DNA of 46,807 nt, from NCBI GenBank assembly GCA_018266075.1, contig JAFEBB010000057.1, positions 1 through 46,807 of the forward strand. The letters run 5' to 3'. This document shows positions 34,826 through 42,719 of this stretch, in pieces. The position numbers and the translations under genes are program-made. Origin of the DNA: Deltaproteobacteria bacterium (GTDB lineage Bacteria > Myxococcota > Myxococcia > Myxococcales > SZAS-1). Position 1 is the first letter of the stretch; each line of letters begins with the position of its first letter. Under the pieces are notes generated by a model. It was not told the DNA's origin. It worked only from the letters and a program-made list of their open reading frames with translations, and did not search any database.

Positions 34826-34987
34826 ATGCTGGCGCTCTGGCTGTTCTCGGCGCCTGCCACGCGCGGGGCGCCGCCGATGGAGCGGCCGGTGCACCACATC
34901 CTGCCGCGCAAGCCTTCACACCCGGTGAAGCTGCCGCCGACGCACGGCCGCCGCGACCGTCACAAGCAGCGCGTGGCCAAGAACTAG
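34826..34987 (+). CDS. Possible 53-residue secreted basic peptide
   Basis: A very short frame right behind the Cys-motif gene. ATG 34826 gives MLALWLFSAPATRGAP, which resembles a short signal peptide, followed by a His/Arg/Lys/Pro-rich segment (RPVHHILPRKPSHPVKLPPTHGRRDRHKQRVAKN). A GTG at 34814 overlapping the upstream stop (GTGA) would add four residues and couple translation. Its stop codon lies in the first of two tandem GAACTAGTTC palindromes. No family is recognised and it could be non-coding. Confidence 0.4.
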   Translation: MLALWLFSAPATRGAPPMERPVHHILPRKPSHPVKLPPTHGRRDRHKQRVAKN

Positions 34988-35000
34988 TTCGAACTAGTTC
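34981..35000. repeat. Two tandem copies of palindrome GAACTAGTTC
   Basis: GAACTAGTTC occurs at 34981-34990 and 34991-35000. Each copy is a perfect palindrome, and so is the whole. The plus-strand peptide gene ends with TAG in the first copy and ilvA (minus) ends with TAG in the second. It is AT-rich for the region. It could be a bidirectional terminator hairpin or a protein site. Confidence 0.6.
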
Positions 35001-36205
35001 TCTTCGACCACCGCGTAGCCGCGCTCGTTCAAGGTCTGCTTGAGCTCGGCGATGTGCTCGTTGCCGCGCGTCTCCAGGGTGACCTCGACGAAGGTCTCGC
35101 CCAGGTTGAGCGTCCGGCTGAACGTGCGGTTGTGATATATCTCGATGATGTTGGCCCGCTTCTCGGCCAGCACGCTGGTGAAGCGCGCGAGCGCGCCGGG
35201 GCGGTCGGGGAGCTTTACCTGGAGTCGCACCAGGCGGCCGTCCTTCACCAGGCCGCGCTCGATGATGCGTGAGATGAGGTTCACGTCGATCGAGCCGCCG
35301 CTGAGGATCATCGCCACCTTGCGGCCGTTGGTCTTGACCTTGCCGTTGATGACCGCGGCCAGCGCCGCCGCGCCCGCACCTTCGACGACGGTCTTCTCGC
35401 GCTCGAGCAGGAGCAGAATCGCGTTGGCGATCTCCTCCTCGTCCACCGCGACGATCTCGTCGACGTACTTCTGCACCACCGGGAAGGTGATCTCGCCCGC
35501 CTGCTTCACCGCGAGGCCGTCGGCGATGGTGACCGCGGGCTCGAGGACCACGCGCTCGCCCTTCTCCACCGCGGTCTTCATCGACGGCAGCACTGCGGGC
35601 TGCACGCCCACCACGCGGATGCGCGGGTTCACTTCCTTGAGCGCCGTGGCGATGCCGGCGATGAGCCCGCCGCCGCCAATGGGAACGACGACCATCTCGA
35701 GATAGGGATTCTGCTCCAGCAGCTCGAGGCCAACGGTGCCCTGCCCGGCGATGACGGCCGGGTCGTCGAAGGGGTGCACGAAGCAGAGGTTCTCGGCGGC
35801 CTGGATGCGGCGGGCCTCGGCGTAGGCCTCGTCGAAGTTGGCGCCGTGGAGCACCACCTTGGCGCCGTGGCCGCGCGTGCTCTGCACCTTGATGAGCGGC
35901 GTGGCCTCGGGCATCACGATGGTGGCGGTGATGCCCAGCCGGCCCGCGTGGTACGCGACGCCCTGCGCGTGATTGCCCGCCGACGCCGCGATCACGCCGC
36001 GCGCGCGCTCCTCCGCCGAGAGCTGCAGGAGCTTGTTGCACGCGCCGCGCTCCTTGAAGGAGCCGGTCATCTGGAGGTTCTCGAACTTGAACCAGCAGGC
36101 GGCGTCGGTGAGCTTGGCGAAGTGCTCGCTGCGCACGCAGGGCGAGAGCTTCACCTGATCGCCGATGCGCTTCCGCGCCGCTTCAATGTCGGAGAGCGTG
36201 ACCAT
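34994..36205 (-). CDS. ilvA: Threonine ammonia-lyase (threonine dehydratase) with ACT domain
   Basis: A 403-residue PLP enzyme converting threonine to 2-oxobutanoate, the first step to isoleucine. The PLP lysine is in MTGSFKERGA (Lys 51). SAGNHAQGVA and the glycine loop PIGGGGLIAG bind the cofactor phosphate and substrate. The catalytic part ends near residue 320, and one ACT-type domain follows (LVRLQVKLPDRPGALARFTSVLAEKRANIIEIYHNRTFS...VEVTLETRGNEHIAELKQTL). The length fits the single-ACT type of many bacteria rather than the 514-residue E. coli IlvA, so regulation by isoleucine/valine is possible but unproven. ATG 36205 is the usual family start. It is the last gene of a minus-strand run. 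Confidence 0.96.
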   Translation of the reverse strand: MVTLSDIEAARKRIGDQVKLSPCVRSEHFAKLTDAACWFKFENLQMTGSFKERGACNKLLQLSAEERARGVIAASAGNHAQGVAYHAGRLGITATIVMPEATPLIKVQSTRGHGAKVVLHGANFDEAYAEARRIQAAENLCFVHPFDDPAVIAGQGTVGLELLEQNPYLEMVVVPIGGGGLIAGIATALKEVNPRIRVVGVQPAVLPSMKTAVEKGERVVLEPAVTIADGLAVKQAGEITFPVVQKYVDEIVAVDEEEIANAILLLLEREKTVVEGAGAAALAAVINGKVKTNGRKVAMILSGGSIDVNLISRIIERGLVKDGRLVRLQVKLPDRPGALARFTSVLAEKRANIIEIYHNRTFSRTLNLGETFVEVTLETRGNEHIAELKQTLNERGYAVVEEN

Positions 36206-36244
36206 TTGGCCTCGGGCGCTTCTAGGCGTGTGCCCGCGCGGAAA

Positions 36245-37009
36245 TCAAGGATGGAGCGGCGCGCCGAAGGCGTCTTGCAGTGCACGCTTCAGATCACGCT
36301 CGTTGCCGACGCCGAGGCTCACCCGCTTGAGCCCGAAGCGCGTGCCCCAGCCCTTCTGCACCGACATCGCCGCGCGGTAGCCCGCTTGCTCGGCGAGGTC
36401 GCGCGTCTGGCTGGTGAAGGAGCCGAATGGATACGAGAAGAAATCGACCGGGTGCCCCAGGCGCTGCGCGAGCTGCGCCTTCGAATCTCGCAACTGCGCG
36501 AGCTGCACCTCAGGCAGAGCTCCCGATAGCCGCTCGTGCGTGACGCCGTGCGACTCGATCACGAAGCGGCCGCTCTTCTCCATCGCCTCGACTTCGGGCC
36601 AGGTGAGGAAGCCGTGGTCGCCCTTGGCGTCGTGCTCGACGTGCCGATGCGCGTCGTCGTCGCCGAGGAAGCTCGTGACCACGAAGGTCTCGGCCACCAT
36701 CTTGTGCTTCTCGAGCAGCGGGAGCGCCTCGGTGAGCTGGCAGCGCCGGCCGTCGTCGAACGTGAGGATCACCGGGCGCGCGGGGAGCGTGCCGTGGCCG
36801 TCGCGGGCGTCGAAGAGCTGCTCGAGCGTGACGGGCGTGGCGCCATAGGCCTCGATGTCGGAGAGCTCGCGGTCGAACTCCTCCGCGGGCACGTCATACA
36901 CGTCACCGGAGCAGCCCTTGCCCACCGCGTGCCAGAGGAAGATGGGCACCCCGCGCGCCGGGTTGCAGCCACAGAGGGCCAGCGCCAGCAGCGGCAGCAG
37001 CCTCGACAT
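36245..37009 (-). CDS. Polysaccharide deacetylase (NodB homology) lipoprotein
   Basis: A 254-residue carbohydrate esterase family 4-type enzyme. The signal MSRLLPLLALALCGC has a lipobox LCGC (Cys 15). The NodB metal site shows ILTFDDG (residues 83-87, catalytic base and first ligand Asp) and SHGVTH (His 154 and His 158). DFFSYPFGSFT is the substrate-groove motif. It removes N-acetyl or O-acetyl groups from a surface polysaccharide or peptidoglycan; which one cannot be told. The start codon is embedded in an AT-rich palindrome (37003-37024), and the upstream cyclic-nucleotide-binding gene ends 17 bp before it, so the palindrome may be its control site. Confidence 0.92.
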   Translation of the reverse strand: MSRLLPLLALALCGCNPARGVPIFLWHAVGKGCSGDVYDVPAEEFDRELSDIEAYGATPVTLEQLFDARDGHGTLPARPVILTFDDGRRCQLTEALPLLEKHKMVAETFVVTSFLGDDDAHRHVEHDAKGDHGFLTWPEVEAMEKSGRFVIESHGVTHERLSGALPEVQLAQLRDSKAQLAQRLGHPVDFFSYPFGSFTSQTRDLAEQAGYRAAMSVQKGWGTRFGLKRVSLGVGNERDLKRALQDAFGAPLHP

Positions 37010-37024
37010 ATCGCGATATATCGA
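37003..37024. repeat. AT-rich near-perfect palindrome over a start codon
   Basis: A 22-bp palindrome with one mismatch, core CATATCGCGATATATCGA, covers the ATG of the deacetylase gene and its upstream 15 bp. Related cores occur at 40884-40908, 44093-44107 and 44829-44845. It is strikingly AT-rich against the surrounding sequence. Confidence 0.6.
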
Positions 37025-37026
37025 AA

Positions 37027-37545
37027 TCAGAACGACCAGTTCTGCAGCACCTTCTGGAACTCGCTGAGCTCCTCGTGCCGCGAGCCGTCGGCCTGGGCGA
37101 GCAGGTCCACCACGCGCTGATCGAGGCGGGCCAGACGCTGGCTGAGCACCTTGGCCACGTTGCGCACGACCTTGAGCGCGGCCACGGCGTCCTGGCCGAG
37201 CAGGCCCTGGAAGCGCGGCGCGGGGATCTTGAGCAGCACCGCGTCGCTGGAGGCGCTCACGGTGGCCGAGCGCGCGCTCTGCTGCACCAGGCTCATCTCG
37301 CCGAGGACGGCGCCCGTGGTCACCGTCGCGATGGGCCGGTCCTTGCCCTCGCGGTCGCGCTTGAGGACCTCGAGCTCGCCGGAGAGGACGAGGAAGAGCG
37401 CGTCGCCGGCATCACCCTCGCGGAAGAGCGCCTGGCCGGCGACCGCGCGGACCTCTTCGCTGAGCGCGTGGATGGTGCGGATCTCGGCGTCGGAGAGCCC
37501 GCGGCAGACGTCGCTCTGGGCCAGCGCGTTCATCGGGACAGCCAT
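37027..37545 (-). CDS. Cyclic nucleotide-binding domain protein (Crp-like, no HTH)
   Basis: A 172-residue protein made of one cNMP-binding beta-barrel (about residues 25-125). It has VAGQALFREGDAGDALFLVLSGELEVL and a phosphate-binding-cassette-like GEMSLVQQSARSATVSAS, where the Arg in the ARSATV segment is the ligand-phosphate contact in the family. After the C-helix it ends in a short helical tail (VVDLLAQADGSRHEELSEFQKVLQNWSF). There is no helix-turn-helix, so it is not a DNA-binding Crp regulator but a sensor or adaptor subunit. ATG 37545 is preceded by GAGG. It is upstream of the deacetylase on the same strand. Confidence 0.92.
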   Translation of the reverse strand: MAVPMNALAQSDVCRGLSDAEIRTIHALSEEVRAVAGQALFREGDAGDALFLVLSGELEVLKRDREGKDRPIATVTTGAVLGEMSLVQQSARSATVSASSDAVLLKIPAPRFQGLLGQDAVAALKVVRNVAKVLSQRLARLDQRVVDLLAQADGSRHEELSEFQKVLQNWSF

Positions 37546-37633
37546 CGGAAACCTCGGCGGACAGGGCGGCAGGAACCTAGCACGGAGTGTACTTGGTGGC
37601 TGGCCTGCGATTCCGGGTTAGGTTGCGCGCGCC

Positions 37634-38476
37634 ATGGGCGTGGTCTTCGGCTTGGTCGCGGCGGTCTTCTGGGGCACCGCAGACTTCCTCGCGCGGCTCG
37701 CAGCCGAGCGCGTGGGCAGCGTGCGGACCATCTTCTACATGCAGTGCCTCGGCACCCTGTTCATGGGCTGCGTCGTCCTCGTGCCCGCGGCCCAGCCCTC
37801 GTGGCCCAGCGCGCAGGTGCTGCTGCTCGCGATCGTGCTCGGCTTGATGAACGTCACCGGCGGCTCGCTGCTGTATCGCGCGCTGGAGATTGGGACCGTT
37901 TCACTGGTGTCGCCGGTGTCGAGCACGTTCTCGGCCGTGACCGCCATGCTCGCCATTGTCGTCGCGGGCGAGCGGCCGCCGATGCTCACGCTCTTCGGAT
38001 TGGTGTTGTGCGTGCTGGGCGTGATCGCCGCGTCGGTGCCGCCGAAATCTGCGACCACGATCAGCCGCCGCGGCATTGGTCTCGCGGCCCTCGCGGCGTT
38101 GAGCTGGGGCATCTCGTTCTTCGCGCTGCGCTACGTGGTGCGCGATCTGGGGCCGTACTTTCCGGTCTGGGTCTCGCGCGCCACGAGCGCCATCGCCCTC
38201 GGCCTGCTCGCCCTCGCCCGACGCCAGAAGCTGCCCGCGCCCAAAGGCGCCTGGCTCTTCATCGCCGGCATCGCCGTCTTCGACTCGGCCGCGTTCGCCT
38301 TCTACAACCTGGGCATCTCCGCGGCGCTGACGTCGGTGGTCGCGGTGATCGCCTCGCTCTATGCGGCCTGGACGGTGCTGCTCGCGTTCTTCATCCTCCG
38401 CGAGCGATTGGGCGCGATTCAGTGGGCAGCCGTGGCCGTGATTTTCCTGGGCATCGGGCTCGTGTCCGGCGGCTGA
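37634..38476 (+). CDS. EamA/DMT-family transporter
   Basis: A 280-residue inner-membrane protein with ten predicted transmembrane helices arranged as two EamA repeats: MGVVFGLVAAVFWGTADFLARLAAE opens the first, and GIGLAALAALSWGISFFALRYVV opens the second. The end LGAIQWAAVAVIFLGIGLVSGG is the typical closing helix pair. Family members export or import metabolites and amino acids; the substrate cannot be read. A TAGGTT box lies only 10 nt before the ATG, so the transcript may have almost no leader. A DUF971 gene follows 20 bp downstream, and the same box occurs there. Confidence 0.93.
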   Translation: MGVVFGLVAAVFWGTADFLARLAAERVGSVRTIFYMQCLGTLFMGCVVLVPAAQPSWPSAQVLLLAIVLGLMNVTGGSLLYRALEIGTVSLVSPVSSTFSAVTAMLAIVVAGERPPMLTLFGLVLCVLGVIAASVPPKSATTISRRGIGLAALAALSWGISFFALRYVVRDLGPYFPVWVSRATSAIALGLLALARRQKLPAPKGAWLFIAGIAVFDSAAFAFYNLGISAALTSVVAVIASLYAAWTVLLAFFILRERLGAIQWAAVAVIFLGIGLVSGG

Positions 38477-38496
38477 GTCGAGGTTATGTTCGCGCC

Positions 38497-38841
38497 ATGA
38501 GCATCTGGGACTACATGAAGCCCGCGGCGCAGAGCGTCTCGGCGAGTGACGTGGCGCTCGACGGCCCGCGCACGCTGCTCGTGACCTGGAGCGATGGTTC
38601 GCGCACCCCGCTCCCCGCCCGGCTGCTTCGGCAGCAGTGTCCCTGCGCGGCCTGCGTGGACGAGTGGACCCACCAGCGGACCCTGAAGCCAGAGACCGTT
38701 CCCGCAGATATATCGATTCAGGAGCTGCGGCCCACGGGCAACTACGCGGTACAGCTCGCCTTCAGCGACGGGCATTCGACCGGCATCTTCACCTGGGTCT
38801 ACCTGCGCGAGCTGACGGCCAAGTCGGTCCTCGGCACGTAG
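38497..38841 (+). CDS. DUF971 domain protein
   Basis: A 114-residue protein of the DUF971 family (the N-terminal domain of gamma-butyrobetaine hydroxylase-like proteins). Features in order are LLVTWSDGSRTPLPARLLRQQCPCAACVDEWT, with the CPCAAC cluster typical of the family, then VPADISIQELRPTGNYAVQLAFSDGHSTGIFTWVYLREL, where GHSTGI(F/Y)(T/S)W is the family signature. The family has been linked to Fe-S or metal handling, but no specific role is proven. It may be in the same transcript as the DMT transporter, or have its own start (TATGTT box 7 nt before the ATG). It converges on sspB with 3 bp between stops. Confidence 0.92.
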   Translation: MSIWDYMKPAAQSVSASDVALDGPRTLLVTWSDGSRTPLPARLLRQQCPCAACVDEWTHQRTLKPETVPADISIQELRPTGNYAVQLAFSDGHSTGIFTWVYLRELTAKSVLGT

Positions 38842-38844
38842 CAG

Positions 38845-39372
38845 CTACTTCACCAGCCGCAGGTGCCCGCGGCGGATGCCGGGCGTGGGCTCGGCGTTCG
38901 GCGTCGTGGCCTGGGCCTCGCTGGGCGCGGGCTGGGCCGGCGCCTGCGACGCGCGCGCCTTGCGCTTCTCACCCCAGAGCGCCTGCGGCCGGTTCATCTC
39001 CAGCTCCTCGAGGCTGTAGCCCTCGCGCTGCAGGCGGGCCAGCGCGGCCTCCACCATCTCCTCGGGGAGGTCCTCGGGGAAGATCGTGGGCTGATCGGTC
39101 TGGTCCGGCTGGGACATCGCGAACACGGCGCTCCAGGGCACCGACACCGGGAACCACGCGCCGTTGAAGCGCAGCGTCTCGCGCACGCCCCAGTCGTTCA
39201 CCACGAGATCCGCGCGGCCCTTGGCGTGGTTGAAGTTGAGGCGCAGCCATTCCTGGTTCTTCAAGTAGTCGGGCACGCGGACGCCAGGCCGGCGGGCGTC
39301 GAGGTGCAGCATCACCACGCCCTTCTGGACCAGGCCGTTGAGGCTGCTCTGCTTGTCGGCGGGCGTACCCAT
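38845..39372 (-). CDS. sspB: SspB-like ClpXP adaptor
   Basis: A 175-residue protein with the SspB core at about residues 15-110: VMLHLDARRPGVRVPDYLKNQEWLRLNFN...RADLVVNDWGVRETLRFNGAWFPVSVPWSAVFAMSQ. This matches the SspB pattern in which a shallow groove holds the ssrA tag (HLLVDAT.PGV.VP......I.LN...A...L......F...FGG.....VP..AV.AI). The C-terminus is disordered and ends in GIRRGHLRLVK, a short basic tail of the kind that docks onto ClpX. ATG 39372 is preferred over 39378 because GGGGA then lies at good distance. It is downstream of smpB on the same strand (93-bp gap), linking the tagging and degradation ends of one pathway. Confidence 0.85.
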   Translation of the reverse strand: MGTPADKQSSLNGLVQKGVVMLHLDARRPGVRVPDYLKNQEWLRLNFNHAKGRADLVVNDWGVRETLRFNGAWFPVSVPWSAVFAMSQPDQTDQPTIFPEDLPEEMVEAALARLQREGYSLEELEMNRPQALWGEKRKARASQAPAQPAPSEAQATTPNAEPTPGIRRGHLRLVK

Positions 39373-39390
39373 GCTCATTCCCCGGCTCGG

Positions 39391-39411
39391 GACCCCGAAA
39401 ATCGGGGGGTC
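39391..39411 (-). promoter_or_regulatory. Hairpin in the smpB-sspB gap
   Basis: GACCCCGA and TCGGGG(GG)TC face each other around AAA, with two unpaired G. The hairpin sits about 20 nt before the sspB start. It lacks a T tail, so it could be an attenuator or mRNA-processing element. Confidence 0.35.
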
Positions 39412-39465
39412 ACGGCCCTTACATACTCGATCCTGGGGGTGTCGTGCTCGCCGTCGAGAAAATCG

Positions 39466-39963
39466 TCATTTCCGCCGGGGGCGCATGCCCCGCTCGATGT
39501 CGCGGGCGTGCTCGCGGGCCTTGATGTCCTGCCGGCGATCCTCGTGCGTCTTGCCCTTGCAGAGCGCCAGCTCGACCTTCGCGCGGCCGTTCTTGAAGTA
39601 GAGCGAGAGTGGGATGAGCGTGTAGCCGCCCTTGGTGATCTTGGCGGCGAGGTGGTCGAGCTCCGAGCGGTGCAGGAGCAGCTTGCGCGAGCGGACGGCG
39701 TCGGTGTGGCCATACGCGCCCGCGTGGGAATACGGCGTGATCTTGCAGTTGATGAGGAAGAGCTCGGTGCCCTTGGGGACGCCGTACGCGTCGGAGAGGA
39801 CCGCGTTGCCCTCGCGCAGCGCCTTCACCTCGGAGCCGCGCAGCTCCAGGCCGGCCTCGAGCTTCTCCTCGATCGAGAAGTCGAAGCGCGCGCGCCGGTT
39901 CTGGGCGATCACCTTGATGTGATCGCTCTTCTTCTCGGGCTGCGGTGCATGCTTGCCGGCCAT
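39466..39963 (-). CDS. smpB: SsrA-binding protein SmpB
   Basis: A 165-residue tmRNA partner. The OB-fold core starts VIAQNRRARFDFSIEEKLEAGLELRGSEVKALREG (with the family block GLELRGSEVKALR), followed by SDAYGVPKGTELFLINCKITPY and LLLHRSELDHLAAKITKGGYTLIPLSLYFKNGRAKVELALCKGKTHEDRR (KGK..HDKR-like). The C-terminal tail (DIKAREHARDIERGMRPRRK) is the decoding-centre helix. It brings tmRNA to stalled ribosomes, so that the nascent chain is tagged for ClpXP. The N-terminal KKSDHIKVIA is a typical start. It is directly upstream of the sspB-like gene. The ssrA RNA itself is not in the window. Confidence 0.97.
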   Translation of the reverse strand: MAGKHAPQPEKKSDHIKVIAQNRRARFDFSIEEKLEAGLELRGSEVKALREGNAVLSDAYGVPKGTELFLINCKITPYSHAGAYGHTDAVRSRKLLLHRSELDHLAAKITKGGYTLIPLSLYFKNGRAKVELALCKGKTHEDRRQDIKAREHARDIERGMRPRRK

Positions 39964-40035
39964 TGGGACGCGCCTTCTAGCACGCGCGCGTGCGCACGCG
40001 GGCCCAGATAGACGCGCGAGACGCCGACTTCCCGA

Positions 40036-40881
40036 CTAGCCGATTGCGACGTTGTCGATCAGCCGCGTCTTGCCCACGAACGCGGCCACGAGCAGCCGAG
40101 CGGGCCCGTCCACGCGGGTCAGCGCCTCGAGCGACTGGCTGTCCACGAGCTGGACGTAGTCCTCGCGGGCGTCGGCGGCCCGCAGCTCCACGCGCACGCG
40201 CTCGAGCAGCTTGGCCACGTCGCGCTCGCCCTTCGTGCACGCGTCGCGCGCGGCGAAGATTCCCTTCGACAGCGCCAGCGCGCGCTGCCGCTCGTCGGCC
40301 GTGAGGTACGAGTTCCGCGAGCTCATGGCCAGCCCGTCGGCCTCGCGGATGATGGGCATGCCCACCACGTCGATGCCGAAGTTCAGATCGTGGTTCAGGC
40401 GCTGGAGCACGCGCAGCTGCTGAAAGTCCTTCTCGCCGAAGAGCGCCACGTCGGGCCGGAAGATGTTGAAGAGCTTCGCCACCACCGTCGCCACGCCGCG
40501 GAAGTGCCCCGGCCGACTCGCGCCATCCAGCGGCTTCTGCACCTCCGTCACCTCGACATGGGTCTGAAACCCCTGCGGATAGACGTCGGCCGGCTGCGGC
40601 GCGTACACGAACTGCACGCCCGCAGAGCCGCACTTGGCCAGGTCACCCGACAGGTCCCGCGGGTAGCGCGAGAGATCCTCGTTCGGGCCGAACTGCGTCG
40701 GATTCACGAAGATGCTCGCGGCGACAACATCCGCGCGCTCGCCGCCCTCGCGCATCAGCGAGAGGTGGCCCTCGTGCAGAAAGCCCATGGTGGGCACGAG
40801 CGCCAGCTTCTTGCCGGCGCGGCGCAGCTCCGCACACCGCGCTTGCACCGCGCGGGCCTCGGCGAGGACCTCAGGATTCAT
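40036..40881 (-). CDS. panC: Pantothenate synthetase
   Basis: A 281-residue enzyme that ligates pantoate and beta-alanine with ATP to form pantothenate. The nucleotidyltransferase-fold signatures are LVPTMGFLHEGHLSLM (HxGH), VNPTQFGPNEDL, the FGEKDFQQLRVLQRL block and READGLAMSSRNSYLTADER (KMSKS-like loop). The length is normal. It is downstream of panB on the same strand, separated by 23 bp that carry an AT-rich palindromic element touching both the panB stop and the panC start region. The first codon is ATG with no clear ribosome site. Confidence 0.97.
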   Translation of the reverse strand: MNPEVLAEARAVQARCAELRRAGKKLALVPTMGFLHEGHLSLMREGGERADVVAASIFVNPTQFGPNEDLSRYPRDLSGDLAKCGSAGVQFVYAPQPADVYPQGFQTHVEVTEVQKPLDGASRPGHFRGVATVVAKLFNIFRPDVALFGEKDFQQLRVLQRLNHDLNFGIDVVGMPIIREADGLAMSSRNSYLTADERQRALALSKGIFAARDACTKGERDVAKLLERVRVELRAADAREDYVQLVDSQSLEALTRVDGPARLLVAAFVGKTRLIDNVAIG

Positions 40882-40883
40882 GA

Positions 40884-40904
40884 TCTATCTCGATATGTCG
40901 CGAT

Positions 40905-40908
<4 letters not shown>
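40884..40908. repeat. AT-rich palindromic element between panB and panC
   Basis: The gap holds TCTATCTCGATATGTCGCGA followed by TCTAGA. The core CGATATGTCGCGAT is shared with the element at 37003-37024 on its complement strand and with that in rsmA (44829-44845). The panB stop codon (TAG on minus, 40905-40907) lies in it. Confidence 0.55.
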
Positions 40909-41783
<875 letters not shown>

Positions 41784-41837
41784 GGTTCACCTCCTGTGAC
41801 TGTGGGGCGCCGCCGCATCGGAGCCCGGACACACGAA

Positions 41838-41867
41838 AGCCCAACTCCGTAGTGGCGAAGTTGGGCT
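41838..41867 (-). terminator. Hairpin between the deoxynucleoside kinase gene and panB
   Basis: A 9-bp perfect stem AGCCCAACT/AGTTGGGCT (41838-41846 with 41859-41867, 12-nt loop). On the minus strand it is followed by TTCGTGTG, a weak tail. It is placed as terminator of the kinase gene, but it may lie in the panB leader and act as an attenuator. Confidence 0.5.
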
Positions 41868-41979
41868 CTCTGGAACCGCGGCATGCGGGCCGCGGGGACT
41901 GCCGTCTCCTCTGCCGTGGGTCACCGTCCGTCGCCGGATCGCCGCCCCGTGCTGAGTGAAGCAACTCTAGTGCGCTGCC

Positions 41980-42636
41980 CTACGTTTTGCCACCCGAGGC
42001 CGCGCTCGCCAGCGTGAGGTGTTTGACGCCCTGCGTATGGTTCTCGATCAGGTCCACCACGTGCTCGAGATCCGCGGCGTTGCCCACGTAGTCGAAGTCG
42101 GACGTGTTGAGGATCAGGAGCGGCGTGTCGCTGTAGTGGCCGAAGTAGTCGTTGTACGAGCGGCTCACCTGCTCGAGGTAGCCCGGGTCGAACTGGCGCT
42201 CGAACTCGCGGCCGCGCTTTTTGATGCGCCCGAGCAGCACGTCCTGGCGCGCCTGCAGGTAGATGACGAGATCCGGCTTGAGCACCCGCGGCGCCAGCGC
42301 GTCGTACACGCGCTCGTAGAGGGCGAGCTCGTGCGAGCTCAGCGTGAGCTGCGCGAAGATCTTGTCCTTGGCGAAGAGGTAGTCGCTCACCGTGACCGGC
42401 TGGAGCAGGTCCGGCTGGAAGATGTCCTGCTGCTGCTTGTAGCGGCTGAGCAGGAAGAAGAGCTGGGTCTGGAAGGCGTACTTCTCGCGGTCGTCGTAGA
42501 AGCTGGAGAGGAACGGATTCTCCTCGACGATCTCGAAGACGGTGCGGGCGCGGTAGCGGGCGGCCAGGGCGTTGACCAACGAGGTCTTGCCGACCCCGAT
42601 GGGCCCCTCGACCACGATGTAGCGCGGACGATTCAC
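41980..42636 (-). CDS. Deoxynucleoside kinase (deoxyadenosine/deoxycytidine kinase family)
   Basis: A 218-residue salvage kinase that phosphorylates deoxynucleosides. The P-loop is VVEGPIGVGKTSL (residues 8-20). EENPFLSSFYDDREKYAFQTQLFFLLSRY is the substrate-site region, with Glu and Tyr contacts. SDYLFAKDKIFA supplies the DR(S)-like motif region (here SDYLFAKDKIFA), and IKKRGREFERQFDPGYLEQVSRSYNDYF gives the lid with Arg residues. Features of this type also occur in thymidine and dGTP-type kinases; base specificity cannot be read. The start is GTG 42636 with GGGAG at a good distance. Confidence 0.94.
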   Translation of the reverse strand: MNRPRYIVVEGPIGVGKTSLVNALAARYRARTVFEIVEENPFLSSFYDDREKYAFQTQLFFLLSRYKQQQDIFQPDLLQPVTVSDYLFAKDKIFAQLTLSSHELALYERVYDALAPRVLKPDLVIYLQARQDVLLGRIKKRGREFERQFDPGYLEQVSRSYNDYFGHYSDTPLLILNTSDFDYVGNAADLEHVVDLIENHTQGVKHLTLASAASGGKT

Positions 42637-42719
42637 TCGCTGCTCCCAGCCAAGCGCGAAGCCGACGCTTTAAAGCACAGCGATCGCGAACCTGTCTACG
42701 GCCCGACCTTCTACTCGGA

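Noticed and set aside
35133-38716. GATATATC-like strings inside ilvA (about 35133) and the DUF971 gene (about 38706) as more copies of the AT-rich palindrome
   Set aside because: They lack the TCGCGA centre, and the residues they encode (EIYHN in the ACT domain, ADISIQE in DUF971) are family-conserved, so protein constraint explains them.
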